Positions 1 to 12,828 are shown, counted from the first letter of the stretch. The stretch: 64,000 nt of DNA from Crocodylus rhombifer (GCA_038503035.1 JAVSML010025166.1:310001-374000); one strand, 5' to 3'. Notes: a model not told the origin generated them from the letters alone. Made by a program: numbers and translations.

Positions 1-389
1 ACTTGGTTTATGTCTTCATCTAACCAAGTAATACATTCATGGGCTTCTTCACCCCCTAGGTCAAATGTGCACCCCAGCACAGGTCAAAAAGTCTCTTCCT
101 CAAGCAGAATTTCATTATGCCATAAAAGGAAATGCAAACAAGAGACTTCATGAAGACTTTACGTTCATGTGATGTAACAGTTTGTGTTGATTCAATGCCT
201 AGATGTCTTCTGAACTCTTCAGCCTCATCCGGTCTTTGTTCTCTACAGAAGCATATACTTTCTTCTTGTGTACTGGTGAGTAGGTTTTCTGGAGTCATTA
301 AAAAGTCTTCATCTAACTGCAAAGGAGTTCAAATAAAGGATTTAGTTAGTTAGCCACCCACTTGTCACATTTGCATTGAAGGGCAGTGA
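1..389. other. unassigned sequence at window start
   Basis: I recognise neither gene nor repeat here. An 88-codon minus-strand frame at 56-322 has no recognisable family. Confidence 0.4.
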
Positions 390-2230
390 GCCTATATATT
401 ACTGTCCTTGCTTCCTGTTGCTAATTTAAGTTCAGTGGCCGATTTCCCCTTTTTAATCTGTTCCCTACAAGTATGGGCCATTGTTGGATAGTCCTCTTTG
501 GGGCCTGCCCTGAACTTCCATTGTTTATAAGCTTTTTTCTTAAGAGGACTATAATTTCTATTTAGGCAAGAGGACTTTCTAGCTCTTCTGCTACCTTTTC
601 TCTGCATGGGAATGGACTTCCTTTGTGCTTCAAGGATCGTGTCCTTAAGAAACGACTACTCTTCATGCACACCTTTTGCCTTTGGTCCCTAGTTCTGCAA
701 CACTTACCCTACTAGTGACCCGAACTTGTTGAAATTTGTATTTTTGAAGTCCAGTACTTCTACCCTGCTTTTTGATTTGCCTGTCTTGTGATGGATAGTG
801 AACGCAATGGTTTCATGGTCACTGTCACCCAGACTGCCCTCTATATTTAATATAGTCACCAGGTAGTTTGCTTTGGCCAGGACCAAGTCTAGCAGAGCAT
901 CACCTCTGTTGGCCCATGCACCTCCTGAGTCAAAAAGAGCTCTTTGACGCAGGTCAGGAAGGAACGTAACCGGTCTGACCTGGCTGAGTTTTCCTCCCAG
1001 GAGATATCTGGATAATTGAAATCACCCATGATGACCATGTCCTGTGCACGCATGGCCTCTGTCAGTTCTCCGGCAAACTCTAGATCGAGTTCCTTTCTTC
1101 CCCACATGGTCCCTTCTATGCATGGCATAGCCCTCTATGGCTCACAATCATGTGAGGAGTCCCACCAGGTCTCTGTGATCTCTAATAGATCGTACTGCTT
1201 GCTGGAGAGCAGGAGGGCTAGCTCCTCTTGCTTATTACCCATGCTCCTGCCATTAGTGTACAAGTACCTTAGTCCTTCTATTGAGACCCTCAGCTTCCTG
1301 TCACACTGAAGGAGAACTGTTCCCTCAGCTCCTGCAGGAGTGGCTCTCTTAGTATTCCTGTCTGTGGAGCATTCTTGTATGTTGGTCCCCAGGTAAACTT
1401 CAGTCAATGTTTCCCTGGCCCCCAGCAATCTTAGTTTAAAGCCCTAAAAGATTGGCTATCCTGGCTGAGAACAGGGACTTACCTCTCCGTATGAAGTGGA
1501 TGCCTTCTTTTCCCAGGAGTCCTCTCTCCCTGAAGCACATGCTGTTGTTGAGGAAACTGAAACTTTCTCAGTGACACCACCATTGGAGTCATCCATTGAC
1601 TTCCTCAATGCATCCTTCCTTCCTAGGACCAAGGCCTGCAACTGGAAGCTCAGACACCCCCAACCCCTTGAGCCCAGCCCCAAGAGCCCTGTAGTCACTC
1701 ATGACCAGGAGTAATCTGCACCACGTTATGTCATTTGTTCCCACATGGATGAGCATGGCGTAGTGGTTGGAGGGCCAGATGAATCTGGGGATCCTCTCTG
1801 CAACATCTCGGATGCGAGCCCCATGGAGGTAGCAGACCTCATAGGCTAGGGCGTCCAGGTGGGAGGGGTCCCAGTGCCCTGCAAGAGGGAGTCCCCTGCC
1901 ACCACCACCTCTGTTCATGAGGCTCCCTGGGGGCTTCAGCTAAGTAGGGACCCAGGTGGTACGTTCCCCTCCTGGGCTCCTCTCAGCCTGCATGTCCCAC
2001 CTGGCATGGCCCCACGCTCACATGCACAGACACACACTTTCATGCAGCACCCTCTAAGTGCCCCCTGTGCTCGCCCACCCTCTCCTAGCCCCAGTTCACC
2101 TACCTTCTGGCTCTACGCTGAGGAGTCAGTGGAATCTGGGTCTTTGGCTCCCAGGGGCACAACAGGTGTTAACCTGTGAGCTTCCTCCAGGAGCAGGCCT
2201 AAACTTCCCCTGGGAACAGGCCCAAGCATG
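390..2230 (-). mobile_element. CR1 LINE, 5' part: ORF1 remnant plus endonuclease, 3' half missing
   Basis: Read leftward, 1918-1589 resembles the CR1 ORF1 esterase-like region (LIHVGTNDITW followed by DYRALGAGLKGLG). Next come the start of the endonuclease (1428-1135, [11 protein letters not shown] and [11 protein letters not shown]), its core (1128-889, MGDFNYPDISWEEN) and its end (886-704, LGDSDHETIAF). The linker to the reverse transcriptase is at 607-392 and the copy stops there. Several frameshifts and stops break the frame. CR1 copies normally lose their 5' end, so a copy keeping the 5' half and losing the 3' half was probably cut by a later deletion. Confidence 0.85.
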
Positions 2231-2304
2231 TGGATAAAAAGAGTCTAAATTATACCTACACTATGATAGGCACTACATTAGCTGTTACCACACAGGAAAT
2301 AGAG

Positions 2305-3165
2305 TAATAGACTGTAAGGCTGGAAGGGACCTTGGAAGATGATCGGGTCCAGCCCCCTGCACCAGATCTAGGAGTCATTGTGGACAGTTCACTAAAAACA
2401 TGAGCTCAGTGCTCAGAAGCCATCAGAGAGGCAAATAAAATGTTAGCAATTACTAAGAAGGGAATTGTAAACAAAACTGAAAGTATCATCATGCCCCTTT
2501 ATAAATCCATGGTGCATCCACACCTTGAATACTGTGCCCCGTTCTGGTCCTTACACCTCAAAAAGGATTCAGAAGAACTATAGAAGGTATAGAAAAGGGA
2601 AGCAAGGATGATTAGTGGTATGGAGGGGCTTCCACATGAGGAAAGATGGAAGGGGCCAGGCCTATTCAGTTTAGAAAAGAGAGACATGTGGGGGGGGGGG
2701 CATGGTAAGGGCTTACACAATACTATAGGGCAAAGAGAAAGTAAACAGGGATCTATTATTTACTGTCTCTCACAATACAAAAACCTGAGGTCACAAAATT
2801 AAACTAGTATGTAGTAAGTTTTAAACTAATAAAAGGCAGTTCTTTTTCACACAACATGTCGTTAACGTGTGGAACTCATTGCCACTAGAAATTTTGGAAG
2901 CTGACAGTTGGGCCAGATTCAAAAAGTGATTGGAAAAAGTCTTGGAGGAAATGGGCATTAGTAGCTCTTTAGTATGGGAGTTAGGGATACAGCATTTGAA
3001 TCAAAACTCCCTAGACCTGGAGGCTGCAAGTAAGAAGAACAGTGGAAAAAACCCTGGTCATACCTAGCTCACTCTCCTTTTCAGCATCCACTCTCTGCCA
3101 CTGTGCGACTCTGAGCAAGATGAACCTCTGGTTGTGATCAAATAAATTTTTATGTTTTTTATCAG
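2305..3165 (+). mobile_element. CR1 LINE 3' fragment, fused to a short opposite-strand CR1 tip
   Basis: 2305-2357 is a CR1 3' tip on the minus strand (GGCTGGAAGGGACCTTGGAAGATGATCGGG motif region). From 2358 the plus strand reads as CR1 reverse transcriptase C-terminal region (DLGVIVDSS, HPHLEYC) and continues into a 3' end at about 3165. Many stops are present and a G-run lies near 2691. The 2840-3165 part is homologous to the fragment at 15508-15875. Confidence 0.75.
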
Positions 3166-5384
3166 GTTGCTTAGACTGAGGTTGCTACCTTACCCATCCT
3201 TGTTTATATCACACTGCTAATAAATCAAACAACTTTGCTACCAGAGATTGTGATATTGAGGTACTGAACAACATCCTCTCTATATATTTTCCCTTTTTGT
3301 GGTCCACAGGTTACTCAAATTGAAAACCATTTCCCTTTGTATAAAGTTTAAAAACTGCTCATTGTTCACAAATCCATTTCTTTTTTATGATCAAACTGTT
3401 AAAAATATTTTAAAATGCTTAAGCATGTTTTAAAAAGGAGTGCCATGGTAACAATGGCTTCTTGAAAGTTATGGTTTTGATAACTGTGATCATATTCGTC
3501 CATGATGGTTTAATGCCCAAAAGGAATCTACCATTAGAAAAAATAGAGCTTATGAAATCTCATATACCATCCCACTCTCCCCAGTCATATATAATGAATC
3601 TGGAAAAATCTTGTAAGAGCATGAAAGTAGAACTCTAGAAAGATGGTAGCTAGACCTAGACATTTTTAAGTCCTTTTTTTTTTTTTTTTAATGGAAGTAC
3701 AGCATTCAGAGGAATTTGTCTTGTATTTCAGTCCTGTTATTGGACCATGAAATTCTAATGCATTTCTCTATGCCCAGTCTTCCAAGCTTTCCTTTTGAAT
3801 GAAACTTCTAACAAGAGTGCCTCTTCATCTCAGTGAAGATGGCAGCCCTTGTAAGATGAACACCTGCCTGCCAAGAAGTAGATTGAGACCACCACTCTTG
3901 TCCCACATAAGCAACTAACACAGACTACTGTAACTACTGCTAACCACTATCACTTAATTGCTAATGTAACCTTGCCTGAAGCGATGAGAGAGGTATTCCC
4001 ACATAAATATCCTGAATGCTTCAGTTCCTGCCTCCTTGCCACAATCTTAATTTTGTGGGGTGGGGGAAGTTTCATTTAATAGAGTTGCTTAAAACAGTAT
4101 TGCTCAACTATGTAATTTCTCAGAACTTGTAAGAGCAAGAAACTGAACAATGATTTATTTCCAAAAAAAAATTCCACAGAATAATTTCTAATTGAGTTGG
4201 CACGTGAAACTTCAGCCATAGGGTAATAAGGAGAAATACAAGCCTGCCTATAGATCAAAGAATACCTTCCTCATTAATCACACCCTATTAGAAAGATGTA
4301 TTCAGGTAAGTTGGAATATGGCAGACCTCAAATATAGCTAATGGAGGTTTCTCAAATATATGAAACCCTCTACAAAATGTTTACTTAAATTCAAAATATA
4401 GGTGATCAAAATTGTAACACTTCTTTTGGCCCACTGATATCTATTCATGTAACGAAACCAAGACAGCTGGAAGGGATTTTTTTTTCCACTTGTTTGTACA
4501 GTACCTAGCACAATGAAATATTGATCCATGATTAGAGCTCCATGAAAAAGCAAATGGACCACTAGAATTAATCCTCCTAGAATGCTGTCCCGAACCTTTC
4601 TAAAGTGGAGAAGAGGAACTGAAGTAACCTAACTACAGAACATTATAGACAACAATTATTGTCTTGCTTTGGATGGCTTGGGTTTGAATTCTGAATTTTT
4701 GCTCACCGTGACAAAGTGCCCTTTATTAAGTAGTTTAGAAGCATGCAATGGGGATAACTGGAGACATCATGGAGCTAGGATTACAGCTGTACAGACATGT
4801 ACTGAGGTTTAGGTGAAGAGAAACTTCTTTCACTGTGACTGCCTCAAGCTGTCTCTATCAATCCCTCAGTCAGGAATATCAAATTAATTCAAGTTTTTAT
4901 GAATGAAATGATCGATATGAAGTTTAACTTGAGTGCCTTCCTCAAAAAGCCTGAAGGATAAAAACTGCAGTGTGCTCTGTCTTCACAGTGTTATCCATGA
5001 AAATTAATCACTTTATGCAGGCAAAATAAGAACATTACCAACAGCAACCTGGCACAACTTGGCATGTGCCATTCTATAGTTTGGTTACTTGACACAATGT
5101 AACTGATCATTTCACTGGAGATGAACAGAACATAGCCTTTTTACTTTTTCAAAAGGAAGAACTGTTGGAAAAGGTGAATCATCTTCCCAAGAAGTTTTTT
5201 CATTTGCATAATACTTCCTGAAGAAATTGGCAAAAGGACAATACCAAGTCTGAGGCAGTAACAGAGTACGTTTCCCTCAATTTATGCAAGTAGTGTATAC
5301 GCAAATTCACTCTTACGTGATGACCATTTTTATACTCAAAATTCATTACGTTAGAGGTCAGTTCACTCTTATACAATTGGTATA
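3166..5384. other. intergenic, no feature recognised
   Basis: AT-rich sequence with short T and A runs. No convincing coding frame or transposon end was found. Confidence 0.5.
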
Positions 5385-6470
5385 GATGCCTCACCCCAAG
5401 CAGGTAAGTTGCGGGGGGAGAAGGAAGGGCCGTGGGGCTGGGGCCTCGCTGACCCCAGCTCCTGCTGCAGCTGCTCTGCGAGCAGGTGATGCCAGTTGCT
5501 TGCAGCCGCTGGGCTGCACTATGCCCCGAACCCTGCAGGGCTCTGCTTGTCCCCACTCACCCCAGCCCCCAGGCTGTGCTGTGCCATGGTGCAGGCAGGT
5601 GGTGCTGGCTGCTTCTGGGTCTGCTGCAGCAGAGGCTGGGTTGAGCTGGGAGAAGTGGATCCCCAGGATGCAGCACAGCTTGTCAACACCACCTGCCTGC
5701 ACCAAGGCATAGCACAGCCCAGGGGCTGGGGAGATTGGGGACAAGCAGAGCCCCAGGAGGTTTGGGGCACAGTGAAACCCAGTGGCTGCAGGCAGCTGGG
5801 GTCAGCTGCCCCCAGAGCAGCTGCAGCAGGGGCTGGAGTGGGGCCCCAGCCCCAGGGTCCTTTAACCTCCTGCTACAGAGCCCCGGGGAGTTTGGGGCAT
5901 GGTGCAGCCCAGCAGTTGCTGACAGCTGGTGTCACCTGCAGCAGGGGCTGGGGTGAGTGTGGAGAAGTGGAGCCCCAGGGCTGCAGCAGGGAGCAAAGTG
6001 GAGTGAACTGTAAGTAGGTGCAGGGCAGGGGGTGAGGGGACACGGCTCTTGCTGCTACATGCATCCTGGGAGAGCTGCAGGCCAGGAGGGCTCTGCTGGG
6101 TTCTTCCTGTGGGGGGCACGTGCCCCTGGATCTGTGCATGGGATGAGAGCAGGCTGCTGCTGCAGGTTGGGGCCAGCAGCACCACTGGGCTCTTACTGGT
6201 GCTCAGCAGTGGTGCTGGAAGGGCAGGTGGAGGGTAGAGCTACAGCAAATTTTGGGGCAGCAGCAGCCCCTCTCACAGCACCACCGTCTGCCCTAAGCGC
6301 TGGGAAGAGCCTGGTGCCACTGCTGGCCCCAGCCTGCTCATCTTGTGTATGCCCCCCAGGAAGAGCCCAGTGCAGCCCCCCAGCCCACAGCCCTCCCGGG
6401 GTGCATGTAGCAGCAAAAGCCATGCCCCTGTGCCCTGAAGCAACAACATACGAGTGGAATGCAAAGCAAT
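5385..6470. repeat. GC-rich block made of two consecutive long inverted repeats
   Basis: The stretch from about 5451 to 5613 is an imperfect reverse complement of 5689-5830 (CTGCAGCTGCTCTG and the GCTCTGCTTGTCCCC region pair with later copies). A further direct copy of the right arm appears at about 5880-6000. A second palindrome follows: about 6045-6180 (CTTGCTGCTACATGCATCC) pairs with about 6330-6425. All frames through it are by-products of the GC content. It is probably a fold-back DNA element, but no terminal motif or target duplication was found. Confidence 0.6.
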
Positions 6471-6623
6471 AGGAAAACAGGACTTCCTGGGAGGGATAGG
6501 ATTTTGACTAGAGAGAATGCAAACAAAGTGAAGCACAGAAGAGCTAGGAATCATAGCATGTAAGCTACTGACTCTGTATTAGGGGTGTGCGAAGCAGGCC
6601 CTATTCCATTCAAACTCAGAACG

Positions 6624-6672
6624 AATCAGGGACAGTGATTCAATTCATTGATTCAGATCACTGTCCCTGATT
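6624..6672. repeat. perfect 16-bp hairpin in a MITE-like segment
   Basis: AATCAGGGACAGTGAT at 6624-6639 is exactly reverse-complemented at 6657-6672, with a 17-base loop. The surrounding 6585-6740, with GATTC-rich repeats, looks like a short non-autonomous element of unknown class. Confidence 0.7.
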
Positions 6673-7484
6673 TGATCCCGCCACATCCAAATCTAAAGAT
6701 TCAATGCCGATTCAGAGAATCAGCAATTCGGACACAGACATAGATTTAATTTTTTTAAAACATACCTTGAGGTACCAGTGTGGCTTTTGATCGCTGAGAT
6801 GCTGGAGTAGATAAAGCATCCCACAAGAGTGTGGGGGGCCACTCCATGTGCTCAGCAGTGAACATGGAAGTGGACTGGAAGTACTTAAAAGTACTAAAAA
6901 TAAAAAGCTCAGAGAAAGAAAGAGACTGTGGGCATCCCAGGGGAGTATTTCATATGATTCTCAACTTGCTATACAATTTTAATCCAAAAATGCTAATCTT
7001 TTTGGTTCTTGGATTTTCTAGACATTTCCATTATTACTTTTTTCCCTTTCAAGTAATAACAGAGGAATAAAAAAAAAATATATACAATTTGCTCCGTATC
7101 TAACCTTCACTGAAAAACCAAGCCAAATGTACTTCCAGTATAACAATATTGATTCAACAATAGTACAGCAGCAATGACTTACTTTAGATGCATCTATTGC
7201 CATTTCATTTCTTTTCCCTAGAATCTAGTAGTTAGGTTCCCTTTTCCTCCAGTTTTAACAAGACCATTTACTTCTATCTTGAAGCTTTTGTAACTTCCTT
7301 GTCAGACAACAGACCTACCCGCCTGTTTGGAAAAATTCTCAAGTGAACCTCAGTTCACAGTGATGTTAACTCTTATCTCGTGTATTTCTTAAACATCCAG
7401 CCCTCAAAGCCATGTAGATAAAAGGCGTTTTAATTTAAAAAAAACCCAAAAACCCAGACAAACCCCACAAGGCCTGCTTTCAGT

Positions 7485-8079
7485 TGTTAGAAATATTATT
7501 AGAAATACATAATGAATAGAGTGTTGTTAGAACTGCACAGTTTGCATCTCGTACCTGATAAGCAGAAACACTGTCAAGGACATTCCTTCCCCCCCCCTTG
7601 GCCAATTTGCTAGTTTTTCTTATACTAAATCACACACTCCCCCAGCCTCCCTCTAGCCTTTTCTCATGCAGATTACAGAAGCTGGAATTCAACTGACTGT
7701 GTCCTTGAAAGGGGGGGCGGATTTCAACTCTTGGTGACCTAGAGAGCTTTCTGAGCATGCGTAATTAGCTGATGCATATATGCCTATCCGCCCCGCATAC
7801 TTAAGTAGTTAATTATAATGCACATGCGACGGATGATGTGACGTAATCACATGTATGTTTGTATGAACCGGAAATGAGTTGTAAGAGTTCCTGTTTCTGC
7901 ACACGTGCCCAGGAGGAAAGAGATAAAAGCCAGCTAAGAGTTTTCCTTGGTGGCAGAGTAATCTGAGATTTTCTGTCTCTGCTCTGACTCTATTTGCAAA
8001 TACACCTTTTGTTCTGCTAATAGTGTGTGTCTGAGAGTTCTTCGCCTCCCGAGAAACGAACCGCAAGATTTTTGCAACA
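7485..8079 (+). mobile_element. solo LTR of an endogenous retrovirus-like element
   Basis: The 595-bp unit starts TGTTAGAAAT and ends TTTTTGCAACA. It is flanked on both sides by the 4-bp target duplication CAGT (7481-7484 and 8080-8083). A TATA-like GAGATAAAAGCC lies near 7919, giving plus orientation. No internal retroviral genes accompany it, so it is a recombined solo LTR. A 4-bp duplication fits gammaretrovirus-like elements. Confidence 0.85.
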
Positions 8080-8416
8080 CAGTCACAGGGCACTAAGGAA
8101 CATCTTGAATATAGAACCTGATTCAAATAGATAATAGTTAGATTTGTTAGGATTTGATTTTTATTGGTAAACTTCCATAAATGCTGATTTCAATCCACAC
8201 TTAGACTGATGGAAATATTCTTTCATCATTAATAATCAAAGAGGGAGAGGAAGAACAGAAAGGAGTCCGAAGGCCAGGGTCTAGAGGGCAGGTCTCTTTA
8301 AAGAGAAAACAGGGGGAAGCCTAATGACTTGTCAGTTAGGCTATTAGCCGCTTGTTCACTGGTGCTGGGAAGCAGGAGATAACTGGCTATTTAAAGGGCT
8401 ACCAGAAGCCCTGGCA

Positions 8417-8992
8417 GAGGCAAATTAATGTATGCTGGGCTCCTGGGCACAGACAAAATTGGAGGCCCCCTCCGTCTTGCTCCTGCCTAGCCCCCTGGTG
8501 CACTGACCAGCAGGGAGCTGCTGCCCAGTTTTGTCCTTGTGCCAGGCTGGGAGCCTCGTGCTGTGCCTCTGCATGCAGGTGGCAGTACTGGGAGGGGTGA
8601 CTACTGGGGGACAAAGTGATGGGGGTGGGGGGGAGGCTATGGCCACCAGTGATGATGCCAGCCTGCAGAGGCACAGTGCTGCCAGCCTGTGCGCTCCCCC
8701 CCGTTGCCATGCTGTGCTGTACTCCCAGCCAGCCCACCCCAGCTTGCCCTCCCCCCACCCACAAACCCCATTGGGGGAGGGACCCTTGCTTCCAGCTTCA
8801 CGGAAACAAATGCAAAAGCTGGGGTTTTAAGCTTGGTGCCATTTTTGTCCCCCCTGCTGGAAGACAGAAACATCAAATGTGCCAAGCTTAAAACTATGGC
8901 TTTTGCTTCCCTGCTGAGGAGGATCCCGGGGCCCCGAATTGGTAGGGGCCCCTGGGCTTATGCTCAGATGGACCTTGCATTGATTTGCCTAT
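8417..8992. mobile_element. non-autonomous element with long inverted ends (unclassified)
   Basis: The left end AGGCAAATTAATGTATGC continues into AAAATTGGAGGCCCC. The right end, read in reverse, starts AGGCAAATCAATGCAAGG and also reaches CCAATTCGGGGCCCC. The two arms are similar over about 50 bases with gaps. The interior is GC-rich with no coding sequence. I could not define a target duplication. Confidence 0.5.
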
Positions 8993-11058
8993 GACTGCAG
9001 GGGGAGTATGGGAACCTGATCAGAAGCAGTAGCCATGAAGGAAGGCCTGTGAAGCAGTGGCAGAGAGATCTTGATGCCCTAGTGGGACAACTCAGCTGCA
9101 GAGAACCAGGGATAGACTGTACAAAAAGAGACAAAGCAGCCTACTGGTGAGACTGTACATGAATTGAAAGGCTCCAATTAGAAAAAGGTACAAGGTGTGC
9201 TGTTTTCTTGGCCTTTTAGCAAGGCTTTTTTGCCATCCTAGGGGCAGACAATCTTTATGCGGTTAATGTAATTAAAAAAAAACAAACCAAAAAACAAAAC
9301 ACCCCCAAACACAAAAGAACACTGAAATAAATGCTTAAAAAGGAACATTGCTATTATCCATCAAAATATTTTTTTAGAAATTGAGTTCTGCCAAATCTAA
9401 CTACTATCATTAGATAAAACCCAAACTCCCACAACTGATATGTGCTTTCATTAAAGGAAAACAAAGACAATCCCATGCTTTGGATTTGACTCTTAATTAT
9501 TTTCAGCTCAGAAACCCATTCCAGAAAAATGATGGCAACTCTCCTTACAGCAGAAATAATTAGCTGAGGCATTATTGTCAAAGCTAACAGTGTTACCACT
9601 GGTCACATCAGGTAAAATTTTTAGCATGTTGATCTGTCATTTTTTTTCCCAATCATACCCAATTCCACATGAATACTTTCCCCAATACTACTTTTACTGA
9701 TATTATGTTGTTTCCCAGCATCAAGTTCCTTAAATTCCTTGCAATTTACATTAGAGACTTTTCCATGGTTGTTGGACATAAATGTAACAGTTCAGTGCAA
9801 AACCCTAAGTGCCTTGAGGCCCTTTCAGTGGCACCTCAGGGCACTAAACAATGTTAGCACTGTTAGGTATATAAACATGCTTCACAAGATGCGCCCCATG
9901 AGTTTATCTCCTCACACAGGGGTGTGTGCTTGCAGTGGCAAAAATAGTGGCACAAATTTGCGTCACTATATGTGCAGTTTGGTGCAAGGCAAATTGTCCT
10001 GCTTCAGGGAAACTGCTGTTTCTCTATTTTCAGCTCCTGCTGTTCCAGGAGCTGGGGACAACTAGTGGAGGGGAGATGCTCTCACTGGTAGACAGCGTCT
10101 CCCTAGAGTACAGGGTATCCATGTCTGCTGGCACCAGCTCCTGGAGTGTGCACCATGCTGTTTCTGCTGCCGTTTTTTCACACTGGGAGTTCTTAATATC
10201 AAACTTGCAGCACAGCAAAGAGTTGTACATGTGCCACATGCAGTTTAAGGAATCTCAAACAGGTTTGAAGTGCCGCAAACCACACTGGATCAGCTGGATG
10301 CACCCAGAGATTTTTTTTTTTTTTTTTTAAAAGACAGAAATTCATAGCTTTAAAAACACTGTCTTAGTTTCTTGCACCAATTTGGTCTCTCTTTCACCTG
10401 TAGGCTCTGTAGTTTCTAGGATTTTTTCCGTGTATTCCTGCTTCTGTCTTTAATTCTTAAGAGTCCCAGACTTTCCTTAGTTCCCTGAACTTTACATGAA
10501 CTTTGGTGAGGAAACTTAACCCTGTCTTAAAAGTAGTATCTTACCAATTTCTCTCTCTCACTCCCCTACTAACCTCCCACTGGCTTGCTACTTTTACCTT
10601 CATTTAAACTAATTTGGTCTTTCAGGTTCTCTCTACTTGCTCTTCTTTCTGGGGCAGATTATGTCATTAGAAAATAGAAATGCTCTTAATAAACATGTCG
10701 AAGACCCTTCCTTTTACTCTACTTAAGCTCCACCTAGTGGTGGTACTGGAAAACAAAAAGTTACAGAAAACCATTTTAGAAGGGCATGAGTAGAACCTTA
10801 CTCTGATTTCACGATACTGCTACATTCGTACCTATAATTCAGATCATTGCTCTTACAACTTAATCACAAAATGCAAAATATTGACTATTAAAAGCCATAG
10901 GAATACTGTGGTGAGTAAAATTAATCTTGAATCTTGCAAGATTGGGCTCTGTTTGTACATTAAAGAAGTTAAATACTGAATTAGTAAGTTTAGTTGCTCA
11001 CTCTTTAGTTTGTTCAGCAAAGTCTTGTAATAGTGAGAGATCGGGGTGACAGGGCTAA
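8993..11058. other. intergenic, nothing firmly recognised
   Basis: Mostly AT-rich. The stretch 9880-10300 (CACAAATTTGCGTCACTAT region) looks repeat-derived, but I cannot name it. Its 108- and 134-codon frames resemble no protein I know. Confidence 0.4.
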
Positions 11059-11244
11059 ACTAGGGTGGCTATAATAGGAGGACACAGGACAACCAGACTG
11101 TCCTCTAAATCAATACAAAACACCACGCCTTTATGTCCTCTATTTTTCTCTTCATGAGAAAGTATGACATAAAAGGCATGGGGTTTTATATCAACAGAAG
11201 ACAGAGGAGATTCTGGTTTTCTGTTCCTCTATGGTTACCCTAGT
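11059..11244. mobile_element. MITE with CTAGGGT/ACCCTAG ends
   Basis: The 186-bp unit starts ACTAGGGTGGCTATA and ends TATGGTTACCCTAGT, an inverted repeat. It is flanked by GCTAA on both sides (11054-11058 and 11245-11249). It has no coding capacity. Its ends resemble those at 40885-41584 and at 39541. Confidence 0.7.
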
Positions 11245-12828
11245 GCTAAGATTTCATTACCAGTTTATAGAACGTAGTAAATATGCAAGTATATGGTAGC
11301 CTAACTCTTCAGGATAGTACAACGGAGCTCAACCTTTTGGCACTGTGGGCCAGGTAAGGGGTATAGAGCCAGTTCCCATGTACCAGGATCGAGTGCTGGG
11401 GCCTTGTGCTGCCCTCACCTGGTCCTGCATGCGGGGCTTGAGCTACAAAGGCCCTGCATCACCCCTGTGCACTAGGAGTAGATTCTAGGGGCCTTGCACT
11501 GCCGAGTGGGGATTGGGCCCCATGCACACAACCTAGTGCACCACTGTCCATGGGGCCACACAGTCCACTCCTCATGGATCCATGGGGAGCTCTGCAGGTC
11601 GGATGATTACACATGCATTCCTACCAAGATGGTGTAAGGTACGATAGTCTAGTACCCAGATAAGGCTGGAACAGGAACACCAGGACAGCACTTGAAAAAA
11701 GCCCAGGTATAGGATGGTTTGAGATATTCAAGATACAGAGAGAATGCAATGCATAATTTGCTTTGAACATTATAAAACGGAGAATTGGAAAGCAGGGGGA
11801 TTTTGTAGCGGCTTAGGGGAATCTGTGTTGAGCTGATTACTTTGTCAGAGGTACAAATGCCTTAATTTCTGGTCCAATGTACCTGTTAGACTAAAACATG
11901 TTAGGACTCTGTTTACAGATAGCAAATCTTGTCCAATCTTTGCCACTGAAAAAAAACACCCCGAAAAACTGAGCCTGTGGTCATTCTTTAAGTCATAACT
12001 GGTGCTGGGATCCCCTGGCTGTGACTACTGGTGTAATCATAGTTCCTGAAGACTTCAGCACTAATAACACATCAGTAAGGCCTGAAGATAACAACAAAGA
12101 CACTGATAATCCCTGGCATAGCAGATACAAAAATCAGCAGGTTAAGATCGTTTCCCATCTTTACTCACATGAAATCAATGTTATGAAGTGCTGACGATAA
12201 ACACGGTATCATGGGCACTTCTGGATGAACTACTGTCTTGATATGCCGTCATAATCTATTATGACTTAAGTATCTACCATCATCCCATACATTACTAAGA
12301 TTGCCAGAATTTTCTAAGGCCATCAAGTCACTCTTAACTAAAAGCTGCAATTCTATCCTTAATTTTTTTAAATTCATTTTTATAATTTAACAAAAAAACC
12401 TGACTGAACCTTATTAGAAAATGTTTACATTGTATTTAAATTGGTAACACTTGTATTGATAAGAGGCTAGTGATTAAAGGGTACCTTTTAAATGAGGCCC
12501 TTGGAATGGGCTATGAACCTCTGCCTGTGTCAGCAATCACAAGTCTTTTGTTTGCCCAAAAAACCCAAACATAAAAGCCCACTCTCTCCAGCAAGATGAT
12601 GTTTATATTTGCACATGGTAGTGCTGCCTTTATACACACGTAAAAAAAAGATTAAAACTTGGTACCTCCTGTATAAGGACTCAAACAAAAGCGAAGGATT
12701 AGGAAGAACAAAGGGGAAGAAAAAAAAAGAAGTTTGTGCCACTGCCAATCCTTAAAAATCACTGTGTGTGTCTAAACTAAACAAAGGACTACAAAACAAA
12801 TAGTAGTATGGCCAAACTGCTGGGTTAC
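11245..12828. other. intergenic region downstream of GHITM
   Basis: 11330-11600 is a GC-richer repeat-like stretch that begins like a hAT end (GGAGCTCAACCTTTTGGCAC). The rest is AT-rich with no recognisable gene. Confidence 0.35.

Noticed and set aside
1016..1309. Plus-strand frame over the CR1 endonuclease
   Set aside because: It is the antisense of the CR1 endonuclease, whose conserved motifs read on the minus strand.
5496..6017. 173-codon plus-strand frame and several overlapping frames in the GC-rich block
   Set aside because: Long frames occur in all readings because stop codons are rare in this GC-rich palindromic repeat. The translations are Gly/Ala/Gln-rich repeats.
7821..7850. Independent host regulatory site (TGACGTAA)
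   Set aside because: It sits inside the solo LTR and is better described as part of the LTR promoter than as a host element.
9739..10330. 108- and 134-codon plus-strand frames
   Set aside because: They overlap each other in different frames, have no recognisable domain and end in a poly-T run. Likely decayed repeat.
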